64,000 nt of DNA, taken from Hyposmocoma kahamanoa. Its lineage: Eukaryota; Arthropoda; Insecta; Lepidoptera; Cosmopterigidae. The stretch is from contig NW_020653200.1 of the NCBI RefSeq assembly GCF_003589595.1, forward strand, positions 5,784,910-5,848,909, given 5' to 3'. The notes beneath the pieces are model-generated. The model was not told the origin of the DNA. It saw only the letters and a list, made by a program, of their open reading frames with translations, and made no database searches. The stretch's first letter is position 1. Every line of letters begins with the position of its first letter. The position numbers were made by a program, and so were the translations under genes. Below, in pieces: positions 32,001-41,716 of this stretch.

Positions 32001-35000
32001 GATAATATGATAATTTGATAAGTATCCAATTTAACTTGAATCTTTACTTTAATAGGGCTGAAGTGCTATTGCAATATTGACAGTCCCAGTAGCTGTCCAA
32101 ACTCAACATGTGAAACAGATGGTTATTGCTATGCGTCAACTAACATCGAAAAGGGAGTCCAGAAATACACTTACCAGTGAGTATCGTTTTATTAAATTTT
32201 TTAGCAGGAAATCAATCTATTTTCAAATTTTGAAACTTAAAAGACAAATCTCAATTTGTTTACCAGAAAACAATTTAAAAAGGTACATATTTGGCTGTAG
32301 TTTCTCATATTTCAGTAATATTTGGTTACAAGCAATTGGCAAGCTCATATCAAGACAAATATTTTAATTCATGTGGTGTATATATTATTTATGTTAAATA
32401 TCACATTATTGATCAATATTGTTATAACTTTATAAGTGATGTATTATTCTGTATGACATTTTGTCTTGACGTTTTGTATTATATAAACTTACCTACTACC
32501 ATGTGGCAATGACTGATGTATATATACATGGTGATACAAAGGTTACAATATAATATGACCATAATATATCCTACATAGCCTGTGTTGAACATGAGATATT
32601 AAATGTACATTTTATTATTTGTGTCACATGTAAATCACCTAAATACCAAATTCTAACTTATTGTACCATGTTTTGGCATTCCACAATATATTCCGATAAA
32701 TTATTGCATAGTTTGATGTGTTGTGAGATCAAAACTAGCCTTTTAAATCTGTAAAATACAGGCCTCCTACACTTTTTTAGTAACAAATAATGTTAACTTG
32801 TTTTATTAAATGGTTCACCGGTGTAGACGCCCAGAGGTCAACGCTTACTGCTTACCAAAGAAAGCGTTCCCTCCCGATCTACCAGCCAATTGCAGAATAG
32901 TTACGTCTTATTGCTGTAGAATTGATCTCTGCAATACTCCTGCAAATTACTTTCTATCCAAGCCCCAATACACCATGGGTAAGAAGCTCTCCATATTTGT
33001 GAGCGTGTGGTTCCGACCGTGATGATGCAGATTTGAGTTTGTTTGATGTACTGTAGAATCATAATTGCATTGTCATTCCTATATAAGTTTTGTGTTGAGA
33101 TGCCAATGCTCTAACAATATCGCTTATGATTTAGACATGGGAATATGTACCTACTAAGAGCAATCGACCAATATATTACTTAGTATGTTTTGAATGATGT
33201 GCCATTCTCTTTAACAAACACTATTTTCCGAGTGTGTGTTGGTTGTGCTTTAACCTACTAAACGTAATGTATGGTGGTTCCACTTGCGGCGCAGCTGTCT
33301 CGACTTCAAATCACTGATTCCCTTCGAGCACCCCTTCAGTTGCTCCACGACGAAAAATAAAAACGCGTCGGTGGTGATCGAATGTTGTGACACTCACATG
33401 TGTAATCGCGAGCTGCGCCTGGAGCTGCAGACGAAGCCGCCAGGTAGGACCCGCCCGCGCCACCGCCGCCGCTGCTACAGCTCAATGCACCCACACCTCG
33501 CGGAGCTACCTGACCCCAAACGGCGGCTCTGCTAGATTTTGGTGCTTGGTTGAACACTGCATGGCTGACACTATTTGTTTTTTTTTGTTCTAATATGACT
33601 AAGTTTCCTTCCTGTAGACCGGCATTGATCACCCACTAGGTCGATAAATGGACTATACTTGAGTTATTAATACGACAATTTGTGGATATAGATGTTGGAA
33701 TCAAGAGTCGATATTCCCACCCGGGGACACACCCATATGGTGTCGTGAAGACCACATATTTTGCTGCCAAACGGACTTCTGTAATAATGAAACCTTAGTG
33801 ACAGGTACGGATTGCATTGGGAATGTGCTGTCCGGGTGAACTGGGGAGCTTTGTTATGTTATGTCTCCGTATCGATGTACACGTTACTCCCATGTTTCAC
33901 CATGTCTAAATACGATATTCATGGTGTCTTAACAAATACGAAACCATTGGAAACTTGCAACAATGCATGGCCACTCAATATTATGGTACTAGGGAGCGCA
34001 CTATTTCGAATTTGCTATTTAAAAATTTGTACGTATTTGAAATAATCTTGGTAACGATTGGTATTAGGGCTTTCAGACTCGTTACATTACCGCAGTCACG
34101 GAAACAAAAATCGAGACTAGATACGGTCTCGAAAGTCGCCGGAAAAATTAGACATTCGAGAATATGTACAAAATATGTTTCCATACTTAGAGGCTAGAGA
34201 CATTTGGGCAAAACATGGTATTTTAATCATGTTTTTTGTTTATTAAGTTAATTTATAAAATCGAAAATTATCTATGATTGTTTTAATTTTTTCACTTTTG
34301 TAGTGATCATGCATGAAACAAAGGGCATTTTCATGTAGTTTCAGATAGAGAGGACCTGATTTATTACTATCGTTCTTTAATCTCCGCAGATTATACTAAG
34401 CCCCATTCTACAGAGTTGCTTTAAATGATTTATGTATCAAAAGTCTCGATGTTTCCGAGATTGAAATCACCAGTCTCGAACATCGAAAATGCCAATAAAT
34501 CGTCGTATGTAGAAATTTTCGAGACCGAGTTTCCCGGGACAAAGGCCCCAATTTGGTATTATTATGGTTGGATTCGGGAATTAGACATCGAGTTTGGCCA
34601 GAACTGTTTTCGTTTAAGTAATAGTCAGGTTGTGAGTATGACGTGGATCTTCATAAATATATACATTAGCCAGGCATGCGAGCGAGGCAGTGACAATGGA
34701 ATGTCGTGAATTCATGATGCTGTATATCTTTTATTTAACGCCATAGGAACTATAGCGGAATGTTCGAATGTCATTTATGTGTCGACGGGGTTAAAAGTAT
34801 GTAAGTGATCATCAGCCGGTTTTACCACTTCGGCATGTTTTAAGCTATTTTTATACTAATCGCATGTTCATTAGTTTGTTTTTAAAGATAACTCCAAAAA
34901 CCCTTTTCTTTCTATTTTAACTCGTGGATAGGGCTACTTAATATTTTATAACGAAAAAGCACAATTAAATTGTACATTGCACAAAATTGTTCGAAAAATA

Positions 35001-38000
35001 ACTATTGGACTACGAAATTTGTTATTATATTGCCATTTCAATTAAAAAAAAAAAAAATTTTTGAATAACATTCAATCATTATTCGTCTTTGTTTTTGTTT
35101 TAATTGATTATTATTGCATGTGCGTTGTTTAGTAATTTAAATTATTTTACTTTTTTTTATTTTATTGGTCATTAAAATTGTTTGGGGAAACATTATTGTG
35201 GCTTCTGGTTTTTTTTTTGGTGTTTTTTTTAATTCGCTTTAGCAGCATTAGCGATGAATAACTTCTTTATAATTTCATATTTTTTTTTAGAATTCATCAT
35301 CAGGTAATTAATAATCTAATGCGCATTCAAATTTAATATTTGTAATAAAGAGCTTGCATCAATTTGAAAAGATGTTTTGGGGTAAAAGTAAAATAAAAAA
35401 CGTATCGCTTATTGCTTATGATTCTTATGACTTCTTAAGGAGGCGAGATTCTAACGCCTACTTCTTCTAAAGAAACAAGCCCTCCGCCGTCGGCATGGCA
35501 AGTGGTGCCGTGGATAGTGGGTATGATGATGGTGGGGGTCTGTGTGGCGATCAGCGTTTGGTGGAAGAGGTCGCGTAACAAGCACAAGCGCGGCTCGCGG
35601 CCACTCTTCCCTGTTGAAGAATCTCTTTGCGAAACCAGACACCAAATGATGGGCACAGCCACTATTAGAGACATGATCGAGTTGACGACCTCTGGATCTG
35701 GCTCTGGTGAGTATGTACTATGTAATGTTAGATTAAAAACGATTGATTTCGACTATTGTGTACATTTGTCAACAACTGCCAAAGTGATTCAGCACGCTTG
35801 TTGCGCCTCATTCATACCAACGTCGGATATAGATATTTTCGCGACTCAAGCTGGCACCGTCTTTGAAACAAAGAACACAACCTAGGCTTTAACAGTAAAC
35901 GACCGACCACTACTTAAATAAACATATTTTTGACCAACCGCTGCGGTTCTAGGTCTCCCTCTTCTCGTGCAGCGGTCAATCGCACGTCAGATCCAATTAG
36001 TCGATATCATCGGCAAAGGCCGCTTCGGCGAGGTGTGGCGGGGCCGTTGGCATGGCGAGAATGTCGCTGTCAAGATCTTTAGCTCCCGAGAGGAATGTTC
36101 CTGGTTCCGTGAAGCTGAGATTTATCAGACTGTCATGTTGCGACACGAGAATATTCTGGGATTCATCGCTGCTGACAATAAAGGTATTTTTTGTATTCAA
36201 TTTGCCGATCGCACTAACCTGAAAGGCCGACAAGTCAGTTTTGTCTCTTCACAATTTCAGTTGATTAAATGAGTACTTTTAAATTTGCGCAACATGCATT
36301 GTTTTGATCACTCCGAACTTTTTTCATTTCTGCGATTGGTTCAACCCCATTTCAATCCAATTTGACCACTTTCTCAACCTATTTATCTCTAATTTATTAT
36401 TTAATTTTTTTTAATGGTATGTATGACACCCTCGGTATATTAAGTCAAGGAAAGCACAATCTTCGTTTTTTGTGTTAGCCTTTTTGAGTTGAGTGTCTAT
36501 ATTTATAGCGAAGTCAAATCAAAATTGCCTCTTATCTTGCGAACTAGTCTTAGACGATGTCGTAATCTATCAATGATGTACGAGTCATGCATCAAAAGCG
36601 TACTCAATTCATCAACTTCCCTGGGATTGCTGATAAAAGGAATTACTTGACACATTTTATTGAGTACTATAAATTGAATGAATAGTACTCTTTTTAGTTG
36701 CTCCCATTGCTCCATTAGTGCTGCATATGTTGTGCGTTTTTCATTAACAACCAATCAAATACTTCTATTTGAACAATTAATTAGTTTTCATCAGCCGTTT
36801 GAAAAAAGAAGATATTGATAATAACATTCCAGATAATGGTACGTGGACTCAATTATGGCTAATTACTAACTATCATGAGAACGGATCGCTGTTCGATTTC
36901 CTGACCGCGCACACCATCGACTCCACCACCCTGATCAAAATGGCGCTATCCATCGCCACTGGACTGGCGCATTTGCATATGGATATAGTGGGTACTAAAG
37001 GTGGGTCTAAAATCTATATTACTCATTTAAACTATTCATCCGTACACACCCCACTGCTGGGAATATTTTTCCTGGTAGCAACATGAGCGAAGCGTACAAA
37101 ACTCGCAGTATAATTTGGCGCCGTGTAGAAGCAAGCTCACTTATATAGTAAATTAAGAATTTCACACCGTTGTGCTTATTTTTTTTTTTTCTTATGTAGG
37201 AAGTGTACTCGCAGGGAAGCCAGCGATCGCTCATCGCGACTTGAAATCCAAGAACATACTGGTGAAGACAAATCTTACGTGTGTGATTGGAGACCTCGGA
37301 CTAGCCGTGCGGCACAATGTCGCCAGCGATTCCGTCGATGTGCCTTCCACTAACCGCGTCGGTACTAAGAGATATATGGCGCCCGAGGTAAACAAATATC
37401 TTAATTCAGAGTCACATAACTTTTTTTTAAACCCATAGCCCCGGACTAGGAAAACCCTGTATCGCGGGTGCCATACACACACATAGACAACCACAAATTA
37501 CACCCAAATTCACGAGAGAAATAAATGTAAACCGTACAAATATTTCTCCCGACACGGGAATTGAACCCGGGACCTTTTGCGTGGCAGTCCAACATGGTAA
37601 TCGTTCGGCCACAGACGCAGTTAAAATTGCAAACACATTCACCGATTTAATTTTTTTATTTTTTGAGTAATATGTGTATTTATTAGTTTTAGTGTACTTT
37701 AATAGTATTTTCCAACAGGTTCTGGACGAAACAATGGATACCCGGCAATTTGATCCATACAAACGTTCAGATGTGTACTCGTTTGGATTGGTTCTTTGGG
37801 AAATGGCCCGCCGCTGCGGCATACCCGACGACTATCAACCACCGTATTATGACTGCGTGCCACCTGACCCTGCACTAGAGGACATGCGAAGAGTTGTCTG
37901 CGTCGAGAAACGACGTCCTAACGTCCCGAATAGATGGCACTCGGACCCCGTGAGTTCAATTTTACGCATTTATCACTTTTTTATGATACCAATTTACGAG

Positions 38001-38492
38001 ACGCACGCGATACGCGACACGCCTGTCCATGCATTGCCATTCATAGTTTTAAATCGCAAAGGTCACAAGTTGACCGAAAGACAATAATGCCTGCATTGCT
38101 GCTTTGCGCCCGAAATAGGTGCGGTGCTAGTACGTCCACAGACGCACTCTTTCACAAAGAGCTCTACTGCTATTCCATTCTACGACTTATAACTACATTC
38201 CCATCCTTGTCATTGGAGAAATAGAACTCATTGATAATTTTGCTGTCAGGCACTCTGACGACATTAAATGCATTATTTATTAAATAATATCACAATCACA
38301 TGATCACATATTACGACCCCACGAATCAATAAATAAGAACATTACTTTTATGATTTTTTTTTTCAGGTGTTGTCAGCAATATCGAAGGTGATGAAGGAGT
38401 GCTGGTACCAGAACCCCGCGGCACGGCTGACAGCGCTGCGTATCAAGAAGACGTTAGCGAACATCGGCTCACCAGACTACATCAAGCAGTAA
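28902..38492 (+). CDS. babo: baboon, activin/TGF-beta type I receptor kinase, gene span
   Basis: A membrane serine/threonine kinase receptor that, with a type II receptor, phosphorylates the Smad2/3-type Smad (Smox). Nine coding segments per transcript join in phase: signal peptide, Cys-rich ligand-binding domain, one membrane segment (about residues 146-166), GS box (TTSGSGSG), and kinase with glycine loop GKGRFG, VAVK lysine, HRDLKSKN loop and DLGLA (DFG position). The L45 loop reads [12 protein letters not shown], the activin/TGF-beta signature rather than the BMP type, which singles out baboon among insect type I receptors. Three alternative exons for the second half of the ligand domain (32827, 33295 and 33692) match the known three-isoform design of Drosophila baboon. 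Predicted lengths 522, 521 and 509 aa. Confidence 0.97.
29286..29399. mobile_element. 114-bp inverted-repeat element with 40-bp arms
   Basis: ATTAGCCCGCTTGAACATTA on the left and its inverse ending GTTCAAGCAGGCTAAT on the right. The 40-bp arms (29286-29325 and 29360-29399) differ at only a few positions, with a 34-nt loop. Could fold as a long hairpin if transcribed within the babo pre-mRNA. Confidence 0.85.
30146..31072. mobile_element. Fold-back DNA transposon with ~330-bp arms and TA target duplication
   Basis: Left end CAGGGTGTAAATTTGAGACG and right end inverse CAGATGTAAATTTGAGACAG. The match continues with small gaps for about 330 bp on each side (left to about 30478, right from about 30738). 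TA flanks both ends (30144-30145 and 31073-31074), the Tc1/mariner/pogo duplication. A short coding remnant sits in the middle. Non-autonomous. Confidence 0.88.
30509..30646 (+). pseudogene. Pipsqueak-type HTH remnant inside the fold-back element
   Basis: Reads [20 protein letters not shown] then [18 protein letters not shown], and ends at TAA (30644-30646). The spacing resembles the N-terminal half of psq helix-turn-helix domains (Leu/Ala-rich helix, G, S, AA), as found at the start of pogo-type transposases. It agrees with the TA duplication. Only about 40 codons remain and the rest of a transposase is absent. Confidence 0.45.
31705..31905 (-). repeat. Dispersed repeat family A, partial copy
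   Basis: Reverse-oriented relative to 5211-5505 and 59416-59695: shares AGCAGTAATGTGAACATTAC, GGTGAAATTACAGGCA, CAACTTATGTCT and AGTGGCACTGCAACT blocks. Confidence 0.82.
32056..32176 (+). CDS. babo: babo exon 2: first half of ligand-binding domain (constitutive)
   Basis: After TTTAATAG, GG completes Gly, then [20 protein letters not shown] and [19 protein letters not shown]. This is the CxC...C...C...CYA start of a type I receptor three-finger domain. Leaves CA before GTGAGT, so each following exon supplies the third base of a Gln or His codon. Confidence 0.95.
32177..32826. other. babo intron, nothing further seen
   Basis: AT-rich, about 650 bp. The open frame running on from exon 2 has no receptor features. 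Confidence 0.6.
32827..32978 (+). CDS. babo: babo alternative ligand-domain exon, first of three
   Basis: Acceptor GGTGTAG. CA plus A gives Gln, then [36 protein letters not shown] and [10 protein letters not shown]. It has the Cys spacing that completes a type I receptor ectodomain (C...PPxxPxxC...CC...CN). Leaves G before GTAAGA. Same entry and exit phase as the next two exons. The acceptor has a weak pyrimidine tract. Confidence 0.88.
32979..33294. other. babo intron between alternative exons, nothing further seen
   Basis: About 316 bp separating the first and second alternative exons. No decisive regulatory motif seen by eye. Confidence 0.55.
33295..33443 (+). CDS. babo: babo alternative ligand-domain exon, second of three
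   Basis: Acceptor GCGGCGCAG. CA plus C gives His, then [20 protein letters not shown] and [20 protein letters not shown]. Same Cys plan and same phases (in 2, out 1). Noticeably GC-richer than the other two alternatives. Confidence 0.9.
33692..33804 (+). CDS. babo: babo alternative ligand-domain exon, third of three
   Basis: Acceptor GTGGATATAG. CA plus A gives Gln, then [20 protein letters not shown] and [16 protein letters not shown]. Same Cys plan and phases but about 12 codons shorter than the other two. Donor GTACGG. Confidence 0.9.
33805..35439. other. babo intron, nothing further seen
   Basis: I searched for a fourth CC...CN exon and saw none. Several open frames near 33955-34709 share TCTCGAAA/TCGAGAC motifs on both strands but have no protein features. 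Confidence 0.6.
35440..35706 (+). CDS. babo: babo exon: membrane segment and GS box
   Basis: Acceptor CTTCTTAAG. GA completes Gly, then [20 protein letters not shown], the membrane segment [20 protein letters not shown], a basic stop-transfer ([12 protein letters not shown]) and [20 protein letters not shown]. The GS box is the site phosphorylated by type II receptors. Leaves G before GTGAGT. Confidence 0.95.
35953..36183 (+). CDS. babo: babo exon: kinase N-lobe
   Basis: GT completes Gly, then [20 protein letters not shown] and [20 protein letters not shown], ending [10 protein letters not shown]. Carries the glycine-rich loop, the ATP-anchoring lysine (VAVK) and the start of the L45 loop. 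Leaves G before GTATTT. Confidence 0.97.
36184..36832. other. babo intron, nothing further seen
   Basis: About 650 bp, AT-rich, no features recognised. Confidence 0.6.
36833..37000 (+). CDS. babo: babo exon: L45 loop and hinge
   Basis: AT completes Asp, then [20 protein letters not shown] and [17 protein letters not shown]. The L45 loop [12 protein letters not shown] spans the splice. Leaves G before GTGGGT. Confidence 0.97.
37215..37387 (+). CDS. babo: babo exon: catalytic loop
   Basis: Starts at GTACTCGCAG, not the earlier TTATGTAG, because this gives [20 protein letters not shown] as in all ALK4/5 receptors. The earlier acceptor would add four residues (GSVLA in place of G). Includes [17 protein letters not shown] and GTKRYMAPE. 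Ends phase 0. Confidence 0.95.
37428..37620 (-). repeat. tRNA-derived SINE, copy 2, in a babo intron
   Basis: Minus strand: TGGCCGAACGATTACC A-box region, B box GGTTCAATTCC, and the same tail as 19048-19203. It adds a tail segment reading CGGGTGCCATACACACACAT on the plus strand. It fills most of the intron between 37388 and 37718. Confidence 0.85.
37719..37949 (+). CDS. babo: babo exon: kinase C-lobe
   Basis: [40 protein letters not shown] and [15 protein letters not shown]. 77 codons, phase 0 at both ends, acceptor TTCCAACAG, donor GTGAGT. Confidence 0.97.
38002..38175 (+). repeat. Dispersed repeat family A, diverged copy in the last babo intron
   Basis: Shares CGACACGCCTGT, TTTAAATCGCAAAG and CTTTCACAAAGAGCTCTACT blocks with 5211-5505. 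The middle is rearranged. The rest of the intron 37950-38366 shows nothing else. Confidence 0.65.
38367..38492 (+). CDS. babo: babo last exon
   Basis: [41 protein letters not shown] and TAA at 38490-38492. Matches the C-terminal kinase helix of ALK4/5 ([21 protein letters not shown]). Confidence 0.97.
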   Translation: MLSAISKVMKECWYQNPAARLTALRIKKTLANIGSPDYIKQ

Positions 38493-39256
38493 GCATGATC
38501 CTTGGACCGGTATCACGGCTTGAGCTAATGCATCCATAAATGTGTATTTACCTACGTCCAGTTAGCAACTTGGTGCGGTCACTCACGGCGCTAAGTAGTT
38601 AATTTGCTTCGTTACGAAGTTCGTATTTAGTAAGTTCTGTACAGACGATCCTGAATGCCGCCGTATTAGGTTTTATAGCTATGTGTTAGACAGTTTGAAA
38701 AGGCGTCAAGATGATGATCGAAGTTGCTGAAAGAAACTCGCCGATAATTTGTCGTAAGTGATTACGATTGTGTGATCAAAGTAGAATAAACTGCACCCCA
38801 CTAAGTTCTTATTCGTATCGCGTCAAAATTACCGTAAACTCTCTATAATGAAACTAAAGGGATTCACACTTATTTATGTTACTTACTTATGTAAGCAAAA
38901 CAAACGCTAACTAAAAACTGTTTCTGCCGTAACCTAAGGCTATCTATTAACTTGAAACTCAGTCTTGACTTTCGGACTGAAATATCCAAATTTCGAAACG
39001 TTTCGCTACTATTCTGTGTTTAATTTTTTTTTAACTTCAGGAATGGGATTCGATAATGTGTAATATTTCACGCAGAAGTCAGTATGACTTTCAAATTAGA
39101 CTGCTAAAGACGTTAATAAATTTTAACCGAAATTCTGTGTCCAATGTCTATAAATTACTTTTTTCGTCATAAAGAGCAGCTGTTTCATATAAACGATATA
39201 TATATATATATATAAAATATTATCATTTCTAAATGGATAATTAAAAATTATGTTTA

Positions 39257-39262
39257 AATAAA
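39257..39262 (+). terminator. babo: Candidate babo poly(A) signal
   Basis: AATAAA about 765 nt after the babo stop; another AATAAA lies at 38785-38790. Which is used cannot be told. Confidence 0.35.
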
Positions 39263-39781
39263 GTAATCGCATTATTCACAATAACTCTTATAGATCCATT
39301 CAATTTCTCCTTTTAAATTTTCAAGTTTTGTTTTTAATCTCAACTCCATAATTTCTTGAGTTACGACAATACTTGGTTTCATGTGCGGTATGTCAATAGA
39401 CCAGAGCTATGCGACTCGCAGGGAAAGTGCTTTAAATATTGTAGGATATTTTACGTCTTAGAAATATTATTTTATTTTTAAAGCAAGTAATATGCGTTTT
39501 AGACTTTTCAAGTTGCTTGCGCCATTTTCGAATCGAACTGACCAATAAAAACAAAAAATAAAGACATTTTTATGAAGTCGAATGAAAGGATCAATTACAA
39601 GGTTTTTTTTCTAAGTAATCAGTGTCTTAAATTAAAGGAACACCGTTCAATTACACAATTTATTAAAAAACGAAACTTGAAACTGCTAATGTGTCTACGG
39701 TATTTGCAATTAATTTATCAAATATTCTTTTATTCAAAATGTGGTCCATATATTCTTGTTTGCAAATTCTGGATCTTTTGA

Positions 39782-39832
39782 ACAAGAACATCTACGAGCA
39801 GCAAATTTATCGCTGCTCGTAGATGTTCTTGT
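39782..39832. ncRNA. Perfect 21-bp hairpin, possible small-RNA precursor or tiny palindrome
   Basis: ACAAGAACATCTACGAGCAG plus C (39782-39802) pairs without mismatch to 39812-39832, with loop AAATTTATC. It lies about 1.3 kb downstream of the babo stop, possibly in a long 3' UTR. Perfect pairing is unlike most animal miRNA precursors, which carry bulges. It could also be a short inverted duplication. Confidence 0.4.
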
Positions 39833-40190
39833 GTTATTATAATGAATATTCGAAATAATTCGTCACACGGATTTTTTCAAATTGCTTTTTGTTTATTAAA
39901 TCTTTCACGTATCCCTAGAAAAATAAATTTAATAGAGTCCGGTCTCGAGATCTGGCTGGCTATTTGAATGGTCCACGTGTCCGATACAAGTCCAGGAAGA
40001 AAATCAGTCGTTATTTTGCTGTATTTTAATTTTTGATATTATGTTACTTAAAAGAAACGATACCTGACCTGACATGGCCATTTCGATCGGCGTCATGAAA
40101 ATACAGATTTTTTTTCAAATTTCGTCTGTTTAATGGTACAACCACATAAGTGACATTTTAAACAAAAAGCCTTTAATTTATATAGCTACG

Positions 40191-40262
40191 GTAAGAAAAT
40201 CACTATCTTTCTGCACGTGAAATTCGATAACAAGAAAGCTATAAAGATTGTGATTTTCTTAC
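40191..40262. repeat. 20-bp stem hairpin
   Basis: GTAAGAAAATCACTATCTTT (40191-40210) pairs with AAAGATTGTGATTTTCTTAC (40243-40262), with one mismatch and a 32-nt loop. Function unknown. Confidence 0.75.
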
Positions 40263-41544
40263 AACAGGTACATAATCTGGATAATTTTTAAGCAGACTAT
40301 TTGTACTGTTGGATTCCCAGCAGCAAGCAAAATGTCCTATCTACAATATTTTAAGTAATTTCCCCTCCGTGTCATAAAGCCTTGAGACATGTATGCAATT
40401 ATAGTATGTATGCACAGGCTGGTTGTTTCATAGATTATACACATAGGGATTTTTTCGTTGCGAACAGATAATACCTCTGAGGCGAATTATCCAATTTTCT
40501 ATATTCCTTCCGTAAAAAATAATTTGTTTCCTGCATGTGCATGTGAAAATACAGAAGTGATCCGTGACCGGTTAGGACAGTCTCCTGACCCTACCTCATT
40601 CAAGTAATATACCAGAGAGGAGCATTTATTACTGTTATGTTATAAACTTGAAGTTGTAGTGATATTTTTTGTTACCAAGTACGTAGTTATGACATTTTGT
40701 TAAGGGTTTTCAGTTTATTTTTGAGCATAATAAAAAATAGATGTGACGCTTTTTTACTTTGTAAAAATATGTTTACTGTGATATACAATGAAATCGCGAT
40801 GTTGTAAGTTTTATTTGTGTTGTTTGGAAATATGTAATCGTTTTATAAGTCGGTGGAATGTAAAATGCAGTTCTTTATAGCATGTTTTTTTTTTTCATAT
40901 TTCTGTGTATTATACCAAATCTATTACTGCGTTATAGTATACTAGTTTCATAAGAACTCGCTGAGCGCTGCTACGATCATGTTTAGTGGGTTGTATGATT
41001 ATGTTGGGTCTACCAGAATCTCATGACACGACATGAAGAAAAGAGTTCCACTATGCAGTCTCTATTAGACGTCTTTATGCTATTACTAGCATTTATTGCT
41101 TTTAAAGCTATTGTAATTGACATTTATCTAGTAAGTTGCATATAACGATAATGTAATAAATCAGTAATTTATATAATACAACAGAACATGTTCAATGAAT
41201 ACGTAATTAGTTATGATAATGTGTTCCTATATGTCGTATGTTAGAAACTCACAAATATAACAACGCCGATTTATTCCAGTGTCGCTAACAACTATTTTCA
41301 ATTGCCCATGTGTCAACAGATTCTGGTACACATTATGGTAAAATTTATCTTGTTATTCTTTAGTACCTTTATTAGGTAGTGTTATAATTTGCTATTGGTG
41401 TCGATTATTTGAGTCGCAGTTTCTTTATCTCAATTAATTTCACGAATTTAAAAATATGGTCTTTTTTTCACGTCCTATTAATTAATAAGCGTCAACTATA
41501 ATTTAGGTCTCTGGAAATAGTTAATGAGTCACAAAATCAACATA

Positions 41545-41716
41545 TAGGGTCGTATTCTAGAACTCTACTCAATGCTCAAGTCAGGATTGCACTGGAAACA
41601 CAAGCACTGGAAATACTACCCTAATGCCAGGGACTTGAGTATGATTTCGAGTGCTTTAAACCATACTCAAATCCTGACTTCAGCATTGAGTAGAGTTCTG
41701 TAGAATACAACCCTAA
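41545..41716. mobile_element. Palindromic element family C, copy 3
   Basis: TAGGGTCGTATTCTAGAACT at the left, inverse AGAATACAACCCTA at the right, and the same AAGTCAGGAT interior as the pair at 27.5 kb. Shorter middle. Confidence 0.85.

Larger units (their letters stand above)
29002..32055. other. babo intron 1 with two inverted-repeat elements
   Basis: Contains a small inverted-repeat element at 29286-29399, a short AT tract, a long fold-back transposon at 30146-31072 and a family A repeat copy at 31705-31905. No extra receptor exon found. Confidence 0.7.

Noticed and set aside
33336..33632. 98-aa minus-strand ORF
   Set aside because: Antisense of the GC-rich second alternative babo exon and its flank.
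34425..34709. 94-aa ORF in a babo intron
   Set aside because: No Cys pattern or receptor feature and no suitable splice phase; not a fourth ligand exon.
37202..37214. Earlier acceptor for the babo catalytic-loop exon (TTATGTAG)
   Set aside because: Would insert SVLAG into a segment that is invariant in ALK4/5 receptors; the second acceptor restores [12 protein letters not shown]. It could still be a rare variant.
37427..37822. 131-aa minus-strand ORF
   Set aside because: Runs through a SINE and the antisense of a babo kinase exon; no domain of its own.
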